From NCBI GenBank assembly GCA_964543795.1, contig CAZIZN010000003.1:248001-312000 (forward strand): 64,000 nucleotides of DNA, read 5' to 3'. This DNA is from JACKIC01 sp964543795 (lineage in GTDB: Bacteria; Planctomycetota; UBA1135; UBA2386). The notes below the pieces were generated by a model. It was not told the DNA's origin and searched no databases. It saw only the letters and a list, made by a program, of their open reading frames with translations. Below, in pieces: positions 16,679-25,753 of the stretch (position 1 is its first letter; each line of letters starts with the position of its first letter). A program made the translations under genes and the position numbers.

Positions 16679-19159
16679 TCAATAGTCGATCACGAGTCCC
16701 GGGCTGGCGACGATGCCGCCCGGATCGCAGTTGAGCGGAGTCTGCAGCAGCCAGACCACCTGGACCGAGAACTGCAATGGGCCCGCGATCATCGCCGGCA
16801 ACGCCCACTCGCCGTAGGCCCACCCCGAGACCGGGTTCTGCGTCAGCATCTGCGGGCTGTTCACGGCCCACAGTTCGACCGTCGACCCCGTCTGCCAGGG
16901 CAACGGCACGTACGGCGATCCTCCAGGCAGACCAATCTGCATCAAGGCACCCACGACCGTTCCGCCACCGCCGAAGTAACCCTCCGCGGCAATGACCCCG
17001 TTCACCCCCTGCGCCGGCGCAGGCCCGCGGTAGTCGATCAGGATCCGATTCACTTCCGGGATCGGTCGGCCGATCTGCCAACCGAACTCGGCGCGGCAGG
17101 GGACCGAAACGGTCCCGGTCGGCGTCGTGCCGCCGTCGTACGTGCTCGCAGCCGGCTGCGGCGGCTGGGCGGGCGGGGCACCAGCACGCACGCCGGTGCC
17201 ATCGGTCCGGCTCACGCCCTCGGGCAGGCCGTCCATGCTCGACCGCACCGCGTCCCAGTCGAAGACCGCGAGTTCCTCGGCGCGCCCCGTCGGGAAACTC
17301 TGCGTTGCGCCCGGGACCACCCGATCCGGATACCCCGACAACGACATGCCCACCACGTTGGCACGACCGCGCTCGTCGAGTGCGACGCCACCGCTGGAGA
17401 GGTGGTCGATCACGAAGAAGTCGGGCTCGTCGATGGCGAAGAACGTGCCGCGCGCGAAGGACATCGCGGTCTGACCGGGCGCGACGCCGGGCTGCGTGGC
17501 CCCGGTGTTGCCGACGATCCGTTCGCGAACCACGGAACCCTGGGAGATCGTCCCCATGCGCATCTGGTGCAGCCCCGAGGCACCGTCCACGCTCCAACCG
17601 CTGAACGCGGCGTAGCCCGCGTACTCGCTCCACATGGCGGCACCGGTCAGCGCGTCGTCCGTGGCGCCGCCGAACAGGCCGACGGTGACCGGTGCACTGC
17701 CGCCGATGCCCGCCCGCCAGAACACGAAGCCATCGCTGTCCGTCGAACCGACCGCGCGCACCTTGGACCCGCTGGCGACCGCCGCCGTGGCCACGCCCGC
17801 GGTGGTCGACACGAAGTCCACATCGTTGGTGGCGCCGACGACCGTGTAGCTGCCGACGTAGGGCACCGCGGCCACGTCGTGCCCGAGGGACCAGACCGGG
17901 AACTGCTCCGTGCCAGCGACCGAGCCCAACGCGTGCGAGTTCGTCACGAGCAACCCCGTGGTACCGAGGCTCGCAGTGTCGAACTCCGTCACTACACCGA
18001 CCGAATAGAACGCCGCGTCGTTCCAGCCCAAGGCCGGCAGCGGGATCGGCTGCGGCAGGGTGAACGGGTACGCCAACGGACTGACCGGGACCGCAGTCCG
18101 CTTGCGCGTCGAGCCCGTGACCACGAAGCGCGTCTCGTCGAGTTCCGCGAGACCGAACAGGCCGTCCTGTTCGGTGCCGCCGACGATCGAGTGGAACTCG
18201 GTCGCCGTCTGCGCCGTGGTGCGATCGTGCCGCAGCCGGCCGACGAACCCGTCCCACTGGCCGGCGCCGGTGCTGCTGTTGCCCTGGCCGGGCACGTGGC
18301 CGAGACCGCCTGCCACGTTCGTGAAGGGCGCCACGGGTGCCAATGGCCCCGAGGCGACGAGCCCGTAGCTCGAGATCCCGCAGTAGGTGACGAGATCGTG
18401 CTTCTGCCCCTCGATCTCCACGACGCGGATGCTGAGGTCGGTCACGGCACTGTCGTGCAGTTCCTCGACGTTGGCGAAGAAGTGGTGCGACCACTGCAGG
18501 ACGCCGTCGCCGTCGAACACCGCGATGTAGCCCGACGCGTGACCCTGCGGCCGGCTGGCGGCCGGGATCAGGCCTGCTTGGCTCGCGGGGAGTTGCCGGT
18601 CGAACGTCTCGCCGCAGATCGCGATGCGGGTGTCCTGCGGCGTGTCCGCCGCCCAGACCGAGATGGCTCGGGAGCGCGTTTCACGGCCTCCCTCGTTCAT
18701 GACGGGTGTGGAACCGTAGAAGTACCGTTGCCACTCGATCGACTGATCCTGCGTCAGCGGATCCGCCTCCGATACCTGCACGACGACGATCTGGCGGCCG
18801 AAGGCCTGTGCGCTGAAGCCTGGCCAAGTGATCAAAGGCTTCTCGATGGGGACGAACGAGAAGAAGTTCGTCTGCGGCAGCTCCGGGATCTGCCGTACGA
18901 CCGTCGTGCCGACCGCGTAGGTCCGCCCGTTCCCCGGCGTCTTGACGTCCACGAACCCATCCGGGTCGATGAACGAGTCGTTCGCCGTGGGCCCGCTCGT
19001 GAAATCATGCGTCGAGAACACGAGCATCGGTTCGGGACCCTGCGCACAGGCGCCCACGACCGTTGCGGCCACACTTGCGGCGACGGCTACGAGGTCACGC
19101 AGACCCCGCAGAGAGCTTGAGAGCTTGAGAGCTTGAGAGCTTGAGAGCTTGAGAGCCAC
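16679..19159 (-). CDS. large secreted protein with an SSR-interrupted N-terminus
   Basis: The 826-residue protein starts at GTG 19159, with GAGGAA just upstream, the same arrangement as the downstream RCC1-type gene. Residues 2-17 are encoded by an 8-bp tandem repeat and read as two copies of ALKLSSSQ. Next comes the hydrophobic core DLVAVAASVAATVVGACAQ of a signal peptide. The mature part is beta-rich, with repeated 'GGATDDALTGAAMWSE'-like segments reminiscent of beta-propeller blades, and it ends in a domain with LPAMIAGPLQFSVQVVW resembling the shared C-terminal domain. I do not recognise a named family. Loss or gain of one repeat unit would shift the frame. Confidence 0.75.
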   Translation of the reverse strand: MALKLSSSQALKLSSSLRGLRDLVAVAASVAATVVGACAQGPEPMLVFSTHDFTSGPTANDSFIDPDGFVDVKTPGNGRTYAVGTTVVRQIPELPQTNFFSFVPIEKPLITWPGFSAQAFGRQIVVVQVSEADPLTQDQSIEWQRYFYGSTPVMNEGGRETRSRAISVWAADTPQDTRIAICGETFDRQLPASQAGLIPAASRPQGHASGYIAVFDGDGVLQWSHHFFANVEELHDSAVTDLSIRVVEIEGQKHDLVTYCGISSYGLVASGPLAPVAPFTNVAGGLGHVPGQGNSSTGAGQWDGFVGRLRHDRTTAQTATEFHSIVGGTEQDGLFGLAELDETRFVVTGSTRKRTAVPVSPLAYPFTLPQPIPLPALGWNDAAFYSVGVVTEFDTASLGTTGLLVTNSHALGSVAGTEQFPVWSLGHDVAAVPYVGSYTVVGATNDVDFVSTTAGVATAAVASGSKVRAVGSTDSDGFVFWRAGIGGSAPVTVGLFGGATDDALTGAAMWSEYAGYAAFSGWSVDGASGLHQMRMGTISQGSVVRERIVGNTGATQPGVAPGQTAMSFARGTFFAIDEPDFFVIDHLSSGGVALDERGRANVVGMSLSGYPDRVVPGATQSFPTGRAEELAVFDWDAVRSSMDGLPEGVSRTDGTGVRAGAPPAQPPQPAASTYDGGTTPTGTVSVPCRAEFGWQIGRPIPEVNRILIDYRGPAPAQGVNGVIAAEGYFGGGGTVVGALMQIGLPGGSPYVPLPWQTGSTVELWAVNSPQMLTQNPVSGWAYGEWALPAMIAGPLQFSVQVVWLLQTPLNCDPGGIVASPGLVIDY
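19111..19156. repeat. 8-bp simple sequence repeat, about 5.75 copies
   Basis: The unit GAGCTTGA (TCAAGCTC on the coding strand) is repeated without error five full times at 19113-19152, with partial copies on each side. It starts directly after the GTG start codon of the minus-strand secreted-protein gene. Eight is not a multiple of three, so copy-number change alters the reading frame. Confidence 0.92.
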
Positions 19160-19425
19160 TTGCTTCCTCAATCCTCGCGCAGTCCCTGCAGAGTCCCCGG
19201 CCCACGGTCCTCCTCCATGAAGGACTCCAAGCCGGCGACACGACTCTACCTTCGTATCTGCGACGAGTTGCCCGTTCTCTATTCTTTCTCGCTGCGCTTT
19301 GTCAAGCTGCGATGCCGCCGATCGCATCTCTTCACGCGACCCTCCGCACAGACCCACCTCTCGCATCCCCGATCCCCGCCGCCGCACTCCGGAAACCAGC
19401 CCGCGCGCCGCGCGATCCCGACCAA

Positions 19426-20682
19426 TCACTTCGTCAACGACGGCGTGCGCAACCGGAACCCGTGCCGGCCCTGCGGCAGCTTGCCGAGCAATTCCGCCGC
19501 TGCGCCGACCACCACCGACCCGAAGCCGTGCCGCGCGCGCACCGCGTCGACCGCCGCAAACAGCTTCTTCCTCGCCGCCTCCTCGCCGCCGAACAACAAC
19601 CCTTGTGCGGCGCGCACCGTCGCGAGCGAACGCAGCGTCACGCCGACCAGCCGCACGAGCACGCGCCGCGCCAGCAGTTCGTCGAGCAGTTCGCCCGCGA
19701 GCGCCATGCAGACGTCGGTGCGGTCCGTCGCCTCGCGCAACGAACGCGCCTTCTCGCCCTGCACGCCGTCGACGTGCCGCACGCGCACCTCGACCGTGCG
19801 CGCGACGAGCTGCTGCCGCCGCAGTTCGGCGGTCGCGCGGTCGAGCAGGTAGGCGAGCATGCCGCGCAGGAACGCACGCTCCTGCGAGCCCGCGTCGCCG
19901 CGCGGCTCGAACGACGACTCGCGCGAGATGCTCTGCAGGACCGGCGTCTCGCGCACCGGCGCCTCGTCGCAACCGCGGCACTTCTGCCACAGCTCGTCGC
20001 CGCGCGCGCCGAAGCTCTGCCGCAGCAGTTCGCGGTCGACCTGCCGCAGCTGCGCGACCGTCGCCACGCCGACCTGCTGCAGCAGTTCGGCCGTGCGGCG
20101 GCCGACCCCGGGCAGGGCGTCGACCGGGAAGTCGCCGAGGAAGTCCAGTTCGCGGCCCGGCGGCACCTCGCAGATGCCGCCGGGTTTGGCGCGCACCGTC
20201 GCCATGCGCGCCACCGTGCGCGTCGTGCCGAGCCCCTGCGCCACGGACAGCCCGGTCTCGGTGCGCACCGCTGCACGGACGTCCCGGCACAGCGCCACGA
20301 GCGACGACTCGTCCGGGGTCACCGTCGGCTCGGCGAGCGTCTGCCGCACCCGCAGCGGCACCCCCGTCAGGTCGGCGTAGAAGTCGTCGAGCGAGCAGAT
20401 CTCGACCACCGGCGCGAACCGCCGCAGGATCTCGGCGACCTTCTGCCGGTAGCGTTCGGCGAGCCGCGCGTCGCCGTCGCAGACGACGAGGTCCGGGCAG
20501 CGCCGTTTCGCCTCGGCGAGCGGCATCGCCGTCGCCACCCCGCGCGCCTTGGCCTCGTAGGACCGCGATGCGACGACCCCGGTGCCGACCGCGACCGGCC
20601 GGCCGCGCAGCGTCGGATCGCGGATCTGCTCGAGCGACGCGAGGAAGGCATCGATGTCGACGTGCAGGATGCGGCGGCCCAT
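19426..20682 (-). CDS. dinB: Y-family DNA polymerase, DinB/Pol IV type
   Basis: The 418-residue protein is a translesion polymerase. Catalytic acids D9 and D11 lie in HVDIDAF and D99 in CSLDDFYADLTG. The position that is Glu in E. coli Pol IV (E104) is D100 here. The residue at the steric-gate position (F13 in E. coli) is L14. SYEAKARGVATAMP, the fingers arginine region, is normal, as is the helix-hairpin-helix segment LPGVGRRTAELLQQVG. The C-terminus ends PSLTK without a clear beta-clamp motif. A broken copy of its 3' end lies at 13963-14150. It probably acts alone, as the neighbours are unrelated. Confidence 0.88.
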   Translation of the reverse strand: MGRRILHVDIDAFLASLEQIRDPTLRGRPVAVGTGVVASRSYEAKARGVATAMPLAEAKRRCPDLVVCDGDARLAERYRQKVAEILRRFAPVVEICSLDDFYADLTGVPLRVRQTLAEPTVTPDESSLVALCRDVRAAVRTETGLSVAQGLGTTRTVARMATVRAKPGGICEVPPGRELDFLGDFPVDALPGVGRRTAELLQQVGVATVAQLRQVDRELLRQSFGARGDELWQKCRGCDEAPVRETPVLQSISRESSFEPRGDAGSQERAFLRGMLAYLLDRATAELRRQQLVARTVEVRVRHVDGVQGEKARSLREATDRTDVCMALAGELLDELLARRVLVRLVGVTLRSLATVRAAQGLLFGGEEAARKKLFAAVDAVRARHGFGSVVVGAAAELLGKLPQGRHGFRLRTPSLTK

Positions 20683-20891
20683 TCCGTGACCCTAACATTC
20701 GACGAACCTGGCGTCGAGCCGGGCGCGCGGACGCCTCGACCGTTTCTCCACGACGGTTTCCCCAGCGCATCGTTCTCCACGAACTCTCCACGGCGGAAGC
20801 CGCGCTGGCACCGGGCCCGGCGCGCCGGGCCGCACTCTCCCCAACCGGCGCTTGCTTCGTCGGAACGCGCCGGAACAGTGCTCGCCCCTCC

Positions 20892-22310
20892 ATGACCGCC
20901 GCCGCCCACCCCAGCCAGACCGCGAGCCGCTCGTTCGGCGACGAACTGCGGCAGCTGCTGCGGCTGGGAGCACCGATCGCCGTGGTCCAGCTCGGCACGA
21001 CGAGCCTCAACTTCGTCGACGTCGCCATGCTCGGCCGCCACGACCCCGCCTCGTTGCCGGCGATGGCGATCGGCAACACCCTGAGCTGGACCGCCATGGT
21101 GTTCTGCATGGGGGCACTCACCGGCATCGAGCCGCTCCTGTCCCAGGCGCTGGGCGCCCGCGACCGCGACGCCGTGCCGCGCCTGCTCGGCCGCGGCCTC
21201 CTGCTGGCGGTCGTGCTCGCGGCACCGACCGCTCTGCTGCTGCTGCCCGCCGCCACCTGGCTCACGCTGCTCGCCCAACCGGAATCCTTGATCCCCGCCG
21301 CCGCCGACTACGCCCGGCTGCAGGCGCTGGGCGTGCTGCCGTTCCTGTGGTACTCGGTGCTGCGCATCTTCCTGTCCGCGCACGCCCGGCTCGGGCCCCA
21401 GCTCTGGACCATCGCGCTCGGCAACGTGCTCAACGCCGGACTCGACTGGCTGTTGATCTTCGGCCACTGGGGCGCGCCCGAACTCGGGGCGAAGGGCGCG
21501 GCGATCGCGACGGTGGCCGTGCGCTGGCTCATGCTCGGGGGCCTCGTCTGGTTCGGTCGGCACGACCTCGTGCCGCCGCTGCGCCTGCTCGCCGATCGCG
21601 CGATGCGCCGGTCGGCGTTCGCGCTCGCCCCGCTCTGGCGCCTGCTGCGGCTCGGTGCCCCGATCGGCGGCCAGTTCGTGCTCGAACTCGGCGTGTTCGC
21701 GGCCACGGCGCTGCTGATCGGCGCTCTCGACGCGGCCGGCGGCGCCGCGGGTGCCACCGGCCCCGGCCTCACGGGCCATCAGGTCGCGCTGCAGCTCGCG
21801 TCGCTGAGTTTCATGGTGCCGCTGGGCCTCGGCATGGCGGCGTCGGTGCGCGTCGGCTGGGCGGTCGGCCGCGGCGATGCGGTCGCCGTGCGGCGCGCGG
21901 CGGCGGCGGCGGTGACGCTCGGCGCGCTGGTGATGACCGGCTTCATGCTGCTGTTCCTGCTGCTGCCCGACGTGCTCGCGCGGCAGATGACCGGCCACGA
22001 ACCCGCGCTCGCGGTCGCGGTGGCGCTGATCCCGATCGCCGGCGTGTTCCAGATCGGCGACGGCCTGCAGGTGGTCGCGATAGGCTGCCTGCGCGGCCTC
22101 GGCGACGTGCGTTCGCCGCTGCTCGGCAACGTGGTCGGCTTCTGGGTGCTCGGCCTGCCGCTCGGCTGCTGGTTCGCGTTCGGCCTCGGCGCGGGTCCGG
22201 CGGGACTCTGGTGGGGACTCGTGATCGGCCTGTTCGCGGTCGCGGCGATGCTGCTGGTCGTGCTGCGCCTGCGCGTGCGCGAACGGCAGGCGCGGCTCGC
22301 GGCGCACTGA
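20892..22310 (+). CDS. MATE family efflux transporter
   Basis: The 472-residue integral membrane protein has about twelve hydrophobic segments in two related halves, each starting near an 'LRLGAPI' sequence (LRQLLRLGAPIAVVQ near 20, LWRLLRLGAPIGGQF near 255). NFVDVAMLGR and the later GHQVALQLAS are MatE-domain hallmarks (NorM/DinF type). Such proteins export cationic drugs or metabolites using a Na+ or H+ gradient; the substrate cannot be read. The ATG at 20892 gives a short cytoplasmic N-terminus before the first helix. No regulator is adjacent. Confidence 0.87.
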   Translation: MTAAAHPSQTASRSFGDELRQLLRLGAPIAVVQLGTTSLNFVDVAMLGRHDPASLPAMAIGNTLSWTAMVFCMGALTGIEPLLSQALGARDRDAVPRLLGRGLLLAVVLAAPTALLLLPAATWLTLLAQPESLIPAAADYARLQALGVLPFLWYSVLRIFLSAHARLGPQLWTIALGNVLNAGLDWLLIFGHWGAPELGAKGAAIATVAVRWLMLGGLVWFGRHDLVPPLRLLADRAMRRSAFALAPLWRLLRLGAPIGGQFVLELGVFAATALLIGALDAAGGAAGATGPGLTGHQVALQLASLSFMVPLGLGMAASVRVGWAVGRGDAVAVRRAAAAAVTLGALVMTGFMLLFLLLPDVLARQMTGHEPALAVAVALIPIAGVFQIGDGLQVVAIGCLRGLGDVRSPLLGNVVGFWVLGLPLGCWFAFGLGAGPAGLWWGLVIGLFAVAAMLLVVLRLRVRERQARLAAH

Positions 22311-22338
22311 TCGATCGGGTCGGTCCTCCCGCGGCGGT

Positions 22339-22362
22339 GCGGCCGAGCAGGAGCCCGGCCGC
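22339..22362. terminator. hairpin between convergent genes
   Basis: Seven GC pairs (22339-22345 with 22356-22362) and a ten-base loop sit between the ends of the MATE gene and the minus-strand phosphatase-fold gene. It could serve both. There is no T-run on either side. Confidence 0.4.
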
Positions 22363-22397
22363 GCGGGGAGACTGCGCCCTGGCGCGGCGAGGCAGCG

Positions 22398-23027
22398 TCA
22401 CGGCGCGACCAGCGCACCCTCGTTCCAGCACGCCAGCCGCGAGCCGTTCTCGAACACGTCGATGGCGCCGATGCCGCCGTGCGGCAGCTGCAATGCTATG
22501 CCGCGCGACAACCGCAGGCCGAGCATCGCCACGGCGAAGCCGCTGGCCAGCGAACCCGGCAACACCAGCGCCAACGACTTGCCGAGCGCCCCACCGCGCG
22601 CCTCGGCCCACCAGCCCAGCATGCGCTCGACGGCGTCGCCGAGCGTCTCGCCGCCGGGCGGGCGCGCCTCGCCGAACTCGCCGAAGAACGCCATCACCGC
22701 CGCCTCCTCCTCGCGCACGATCTCGCGCCAGGCGCGGCCCTGCCAGCGCCCCATGGCCTGGTCGCGCAAGCGCGGCTCGGCGAGCGCCTCCATCTGCCGC
22801 GCTTCGGCGAGCGCACGCGCCGGGCCGTGGCACTGCGGCTGCGGACTGCTGTACACCGCCGCGATCGGCACGGGCTTCAGGCGCGACAGCCACTGCAACA
22901 CCTGCGCGCGGCCGCGGCGGCTCAGTTCGGCCGGCCCGTCGCCGATCGCGCACTCGGCGTGCGCGGCGTCGAGTTCGGGGTGGCGCAGCAGGAACAGACG
23001 GCAGAAGTCGGTCGGCTCGGGCAGCAC
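22398..23027 (-). CDS. histidine-phosphatase-fold protein, probably inactive
   Basis: The 209-residue protein aligns with the phosphoglycerate mutase-like (histidine phosphatase) family: LFLLRHPELD (R15, H16) is the nucleophile motif, AVYSSPQPQ the second and GGETLGDAVERM the third. Two pocket residues appear lost. The arginine normally following 'YSS..' is replaced (SPQPQCHG), and the late 'SHG' histidine is replaced by LPG in LALVLPGSLASG. A regulatory or substrate-binding role is therefore more likely than catalysis. It diverges from the KaiC-like gene with 73 bases between starts, so the two may share a control region. Confidence 0.7.
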   Translation of the reverse strand: MLPEPTDFCRLFLLRHPELDAAHAECAIGDGPAELSRRGRAQVLQWLSRLKPVPIAAVYSSPQPQCHGPARALAEARQMEALAEPRLRDQAMGRWQGRAWREIVREEEAAVMAFFGEFGEARPPGGETLGDAVERMLGWWAEARGGALGKSLALVLPGSLASGFAVAMLGLRLSRGIALQLPHGGIGAIDVFENGSRLACWNEGALVAP

Positions 23028-23100
23028 CTACGCATCTTGGCGCAGGGCCCCCAACGCGTCCATCGTGGCACCTCCTGTGCGCGGGCAGTAGCCTCCCCCG

Positions 23101-24696
23101 GTGACCTTCGCGACGCTCAAGACGGGAATCGACGGCCTCGACGGCATCCTCGGCGGCGGCATCCGCTACCCCGACGACTCGGCGGTCTTCCTGTGCCTGG
23201 CGGGCGGCCCCGGCACCGGCAAGACCCTGCTCGCGCTCGAGATGATCGTGCGCGCCTGGCTCGCCGCGACCGACGGTGCGACGTTCCTCTACTACTCGGT
23301 CGAACACTCGCCCGAGAGCATCGCCAAGAAACTCGCCGCCGACTTCGACTGGTTCGGAGCCGGCGTCGAGATCCGCGCGCTGCCGCGCGAGGTGCCCGGC
23401 CGCCTCGTGCTCGAAGCACAGCGCGGCGAATTGCCGAGCCGGCTCGTGCTGACGCAGGCCCGCCCGGCGTCGCTGCAGCAGAAGAGCGCGCGCGGCACGA
23501 CCGTCGACATCGACTGGATCCTCGCCGAGATCGAGAACCACCACCGCGCCGCGCCCGTGCGCATGGTGGTGATCGACAACGTCGGCCTGCTGCTGACCGA
23601 TCTCGAGTACTTCGAGAAGCGCACCGCGCTGCTCGAGACGCGCCGGCGCCTGCTCGAGAACCGCATCCACGGCGTGTTCGTGATCGAGGAGGCGCACCCG
23701 CGCGACCTGCGGCTGCCGTCGGCCGAGGAGTTCTCGACCGACCTCATGGTGCACCTCTCGTTCCGCGAGGAGGCGACCGACTTCAAGGCCCGCGCGATCG
23801 AGATCACCAAGGCGCGGCACCAGTACTACTACCGCGGCATCCACCACTTCTCGATCGCCGGCCGCGGCATCACGCGCGACGTCTACCTCGGCGCCCGCAA
23901 CGAACGCGGCCCCGGGTTGCACGTCTATCCGTCGGTCGCCGCGCAGTTGTCGATGGCGCGCGACCAGGCGCAGTTCACGGTCCCGGCGCGCGGCGACGCG
24001 GCGATCCAGCTCGGCCATCCCGACCTCGACCGCGCGTTCCTGCGCGACACGGGCCCCGCCCTGCGCAGTTCGACCGTGCTGCTGGCCGAGCCGGGCATCC
24101 GCTCGACGTTCCTGGCCCTGCGCTACCTCGCCGCCGGCCTGCGCGCCGGCGAGCGCGTGCTGTTCGTCTCGACGCGCGAGGACCGCGACGCGATCCGCCG
24201 CATCTGCCAGCGCGAGCCGGTGCTGCGCGACGTCTGCCTGACGCCCGAGGGCCGCTTCGCCGAGGACTTCCGCGTCGTCTACCTGCACCCCGAGTTCATC
24301 GCGCCGGGCAAGTTCACGTGGGACCTGATCCGCCTCTGCCAGGGCGGCCACGCCAGCGGCGCGCCGCGGCCGGTCACGCGCATGGCGTTCGACAACATCT
24401 ACCGCCTGCACGACCGCTTCCCGCTGATCGCCGAGCACCGCTTCCTCATCGCGGCGATGCTCGACATGCTGCGCTACCAGGGCATCACGCCGCTCTTCGT
24501 CGACATGGTGCCGCCGGGCACGGCGAACGGGCGCAGCGACTTCGACCCATCGCCCTACCTCGTCGGCTTCGACAACGTGCTGCACGTGTTCTTCGCCGGC
24601 GGCGACCACGGCACGCGGCCCTACTTCCGCGTGCTCAAGTCGGTCGGCAACGACTTCGTGCAGGAGCCGATCGCGATCGAGTGGCGCAAGCAGTAG
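23101..24696 (+). CDS. KaiC-like RecA-superfamily ATPase with a degenerate second domain
   Basis: The 531-residue protein has two RecA-type halves. The first has TGIDGLDGILGGG, a complete Walker A (GGPGTGKT, 35-42), a VEH motif around E68 and a Walker B-like VVIDNVG, as in KaiC CI and GvpD/RadA-like ATPases. The second half (about 300-530) keeps the fold, with a segment VLLAEPGIRSTFLALRYLAAG, but has no GK[ST] in the P-loop. It also lacks the KaiC C-terminal phosphorylation site. The start is GTG at 23101. No KaiA or KaiB gene is near, so a circadian role should not be assumed; signal transduction or stress regulation is possible. Confidence 0.75.
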   Translation: MTFATLKTGIDGLDGILGGGIRYPDDSAVFLCLAGGPGTGKTLLALEMIVRAWLAATDGATFLYYSVEHSPESIAKKLAADFDWFGAGVEIRALPREVPGRLVLEAQRGELPSRLVLTQARPASLQQKSARGTTVDIDWILAEIENHHRAAPVRMVVIDNVGLLLTDLEYFEKRTALLETRRRLLENRIHGVFVIEEAHPRDLRLPSAEEFSTDLMVHLSFREEATDFKARAIEITKARHQYYYRGIHHFSIAGRGITRDVYLGARNERGPGLHVYPSVAAQLSMARDQAQFTVPARGDAAIQLGHPDLDRAFLRDTGPALRSSTVLLAEPGIRSTFLALRYLAAGLRAGERVLFVSTREDRDAIRRICQREPVLRDVCLTPEGRFAEDFRVVYLHPEFIAPGKFTWDLIRLCQGGHASGAPRPVTRMAFDNIYRLHDRFPLIAEHRFLIAAMLDMLRYQGITPLFVDMVPPGTANGRSDFDPSPYLVGFDNVLHVFFAGGDHGTRPYFRVLKSVGNDFVQEPIAIEWRKQ

Positions 24697-24856
24697 GGCG
24701 CGACGCCCGATCCGCACCGCCGCCGCGTCCTGTGCCGCCGTTGCCACGGCGGTGTCGGCAAACTGCCGTGCCCCTGCGACGGCCATGTTGCACGCGCGCC
24801 GGTTGACTTGCCCCGTCCATGTGCGAGCCTGCCCACCTCCCCGCCTCGAACCCACC

Positions 24857-25753
24857 ATGCGAAACCACCTCCTGTTGTCACTCGGTCTCTCCCTCACCGC
24901 CTCGTTGCCCGCCCAGGGCACCGAATGGGTCACCAACGGTTCCTTCACGGGGACCCTCGCGCCCTGGACGCTCGGCGGCGGCTACAGCGTCAATCCCGGC
25001 CTCGACACCAACTGGGACACGACGGGCTTTGGCGTCAGCGACTCCTTCGGTGTGCAGGCCGGCGGCCAGGTCACGCCCGCGCCGTACCCGCCGAACTGGA
25101 TCGAGCAGCAGGTGTTCGTGATCCAGGGCCTGACCTACGAGTTCCGCTGCGACGCCAGCGGCACCCGCCTCAATTCGACGGTCGGCAACGCCGACATCGG
25201 CACGATCGTCGTCGAAGTCGACAACGTCGAGGTCGCGCGCCACGCGTTCGGCGGCTGGGCCAGCCCGCAGATCAAACGAGCGCAGGTCTGCGGCCGTTTC
25301 GTCCCCACGACGACGGGCAACGTCACGTTGCGCATCAACACCTCGCGTGCCTACCTGACGAACTCGACCACGCCGCGCATGAACATCGACAACGTCTCGC
25401 TGCGCGACGTGATCGGCCCGACGTACTGGATCGGCGGCAACCGCCAGCTCGGCTCGACGGTCGTGCACCGCGTGCGCGGCACCGCCTCCGCCGCCTTCGC
25501 GACGTTCGCGGCCTTGGGTGAGAACCCCGCCGGCCTGCCGTTCCCAGGCGTCGCCGGCAATCTCAACCTCGACCCGGCGACGACGGTCACCCTGCAGATC
25601 GGCGGTCTCGACACGGCGGGTGAGAGCAACACGAACATCCAGATCCCCAACGACCCGCTCTTCCTGAGCAACCCGATCTTCTACCAGGCTGGCATGCTGG
25701 ACGGCTCGGGGTTCACGCTGGGCTACTACTCGCGCACCTACGCGTCGCAGTGA
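24857..25753 (+). CDS. secreted protein with jelly-roll-like N-terminal domain
   Basis: The 298-residue protein starts with a signal peptide (LLLSLGLSLTASLPAQG). Residues about 20-180 (VTNGSFTGTLAPWTLGGGY, later ARHAFGGWASPQ and MNIDNVSLRD) resemble galactose-binding or DUF642-like carbohydrate-binding modules, in which an 'NGsFE..lapW' start and a 'iDnVsl' end are typical. The final 100 residues (FPGVAGNLNLDPATTVTL, NDPLFLSNPIFYQAG) are a form of the recurring C-terminal secreted domain. No catalytic residues are apparent. It is probably a surface or extracellular binding protein. Confidence 0.75.
   Translation: MRNHLLLSLGLSLTASLPAQGTEWVTNGSFTGTLAPWTLGGGYSVNPGLDTNWDTTGFGVSDSFGVQAGGQVTPAPYPPNWIEQQVFVIQGLTYEFRCDASGTRLNSTVGNADIGTIVVEVDNVEVARHAFGGWASPQIKRAQVCGRFVPTTTGNVTLRINTSRAYLTNSTTPRMNIDNVSLRDVIGPTYWIGGNRQLGSTVVHRVRGTASAAFATFAALGENPAGLPFPGVAGNLNLDPATTVTLQIGGLDTAGESNTNIQIPNDPLFLSNPIFYQAGMLDGSGFTLGYYSRTYASQ

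Noticed and set aside
19160..19425. Possible small gene between the secreted-protein gene and dinB
   Set aside because: Short frames exist but have no ribosome site, signal peptide or similarity; the stretch is better seen as the upstream region of the secreted-protein gene.
16679..21265. A 1,528-codon open frame on the minus strand
   Set aside because: Only 16679-19159 has protein character with a ribosome site, start and signal peptide. The upstream part is antisense to dinB and the MATE gene and is Arg/Ala low-complexity, as expected of a GC-rich shadow frame.
23101..24696. Circadian clock protein KaiC
   Set aside because: No kaiA or kaiB, a degenerate second P-loop and no phosphorylation-site region; only the superfamily assignment is justified.
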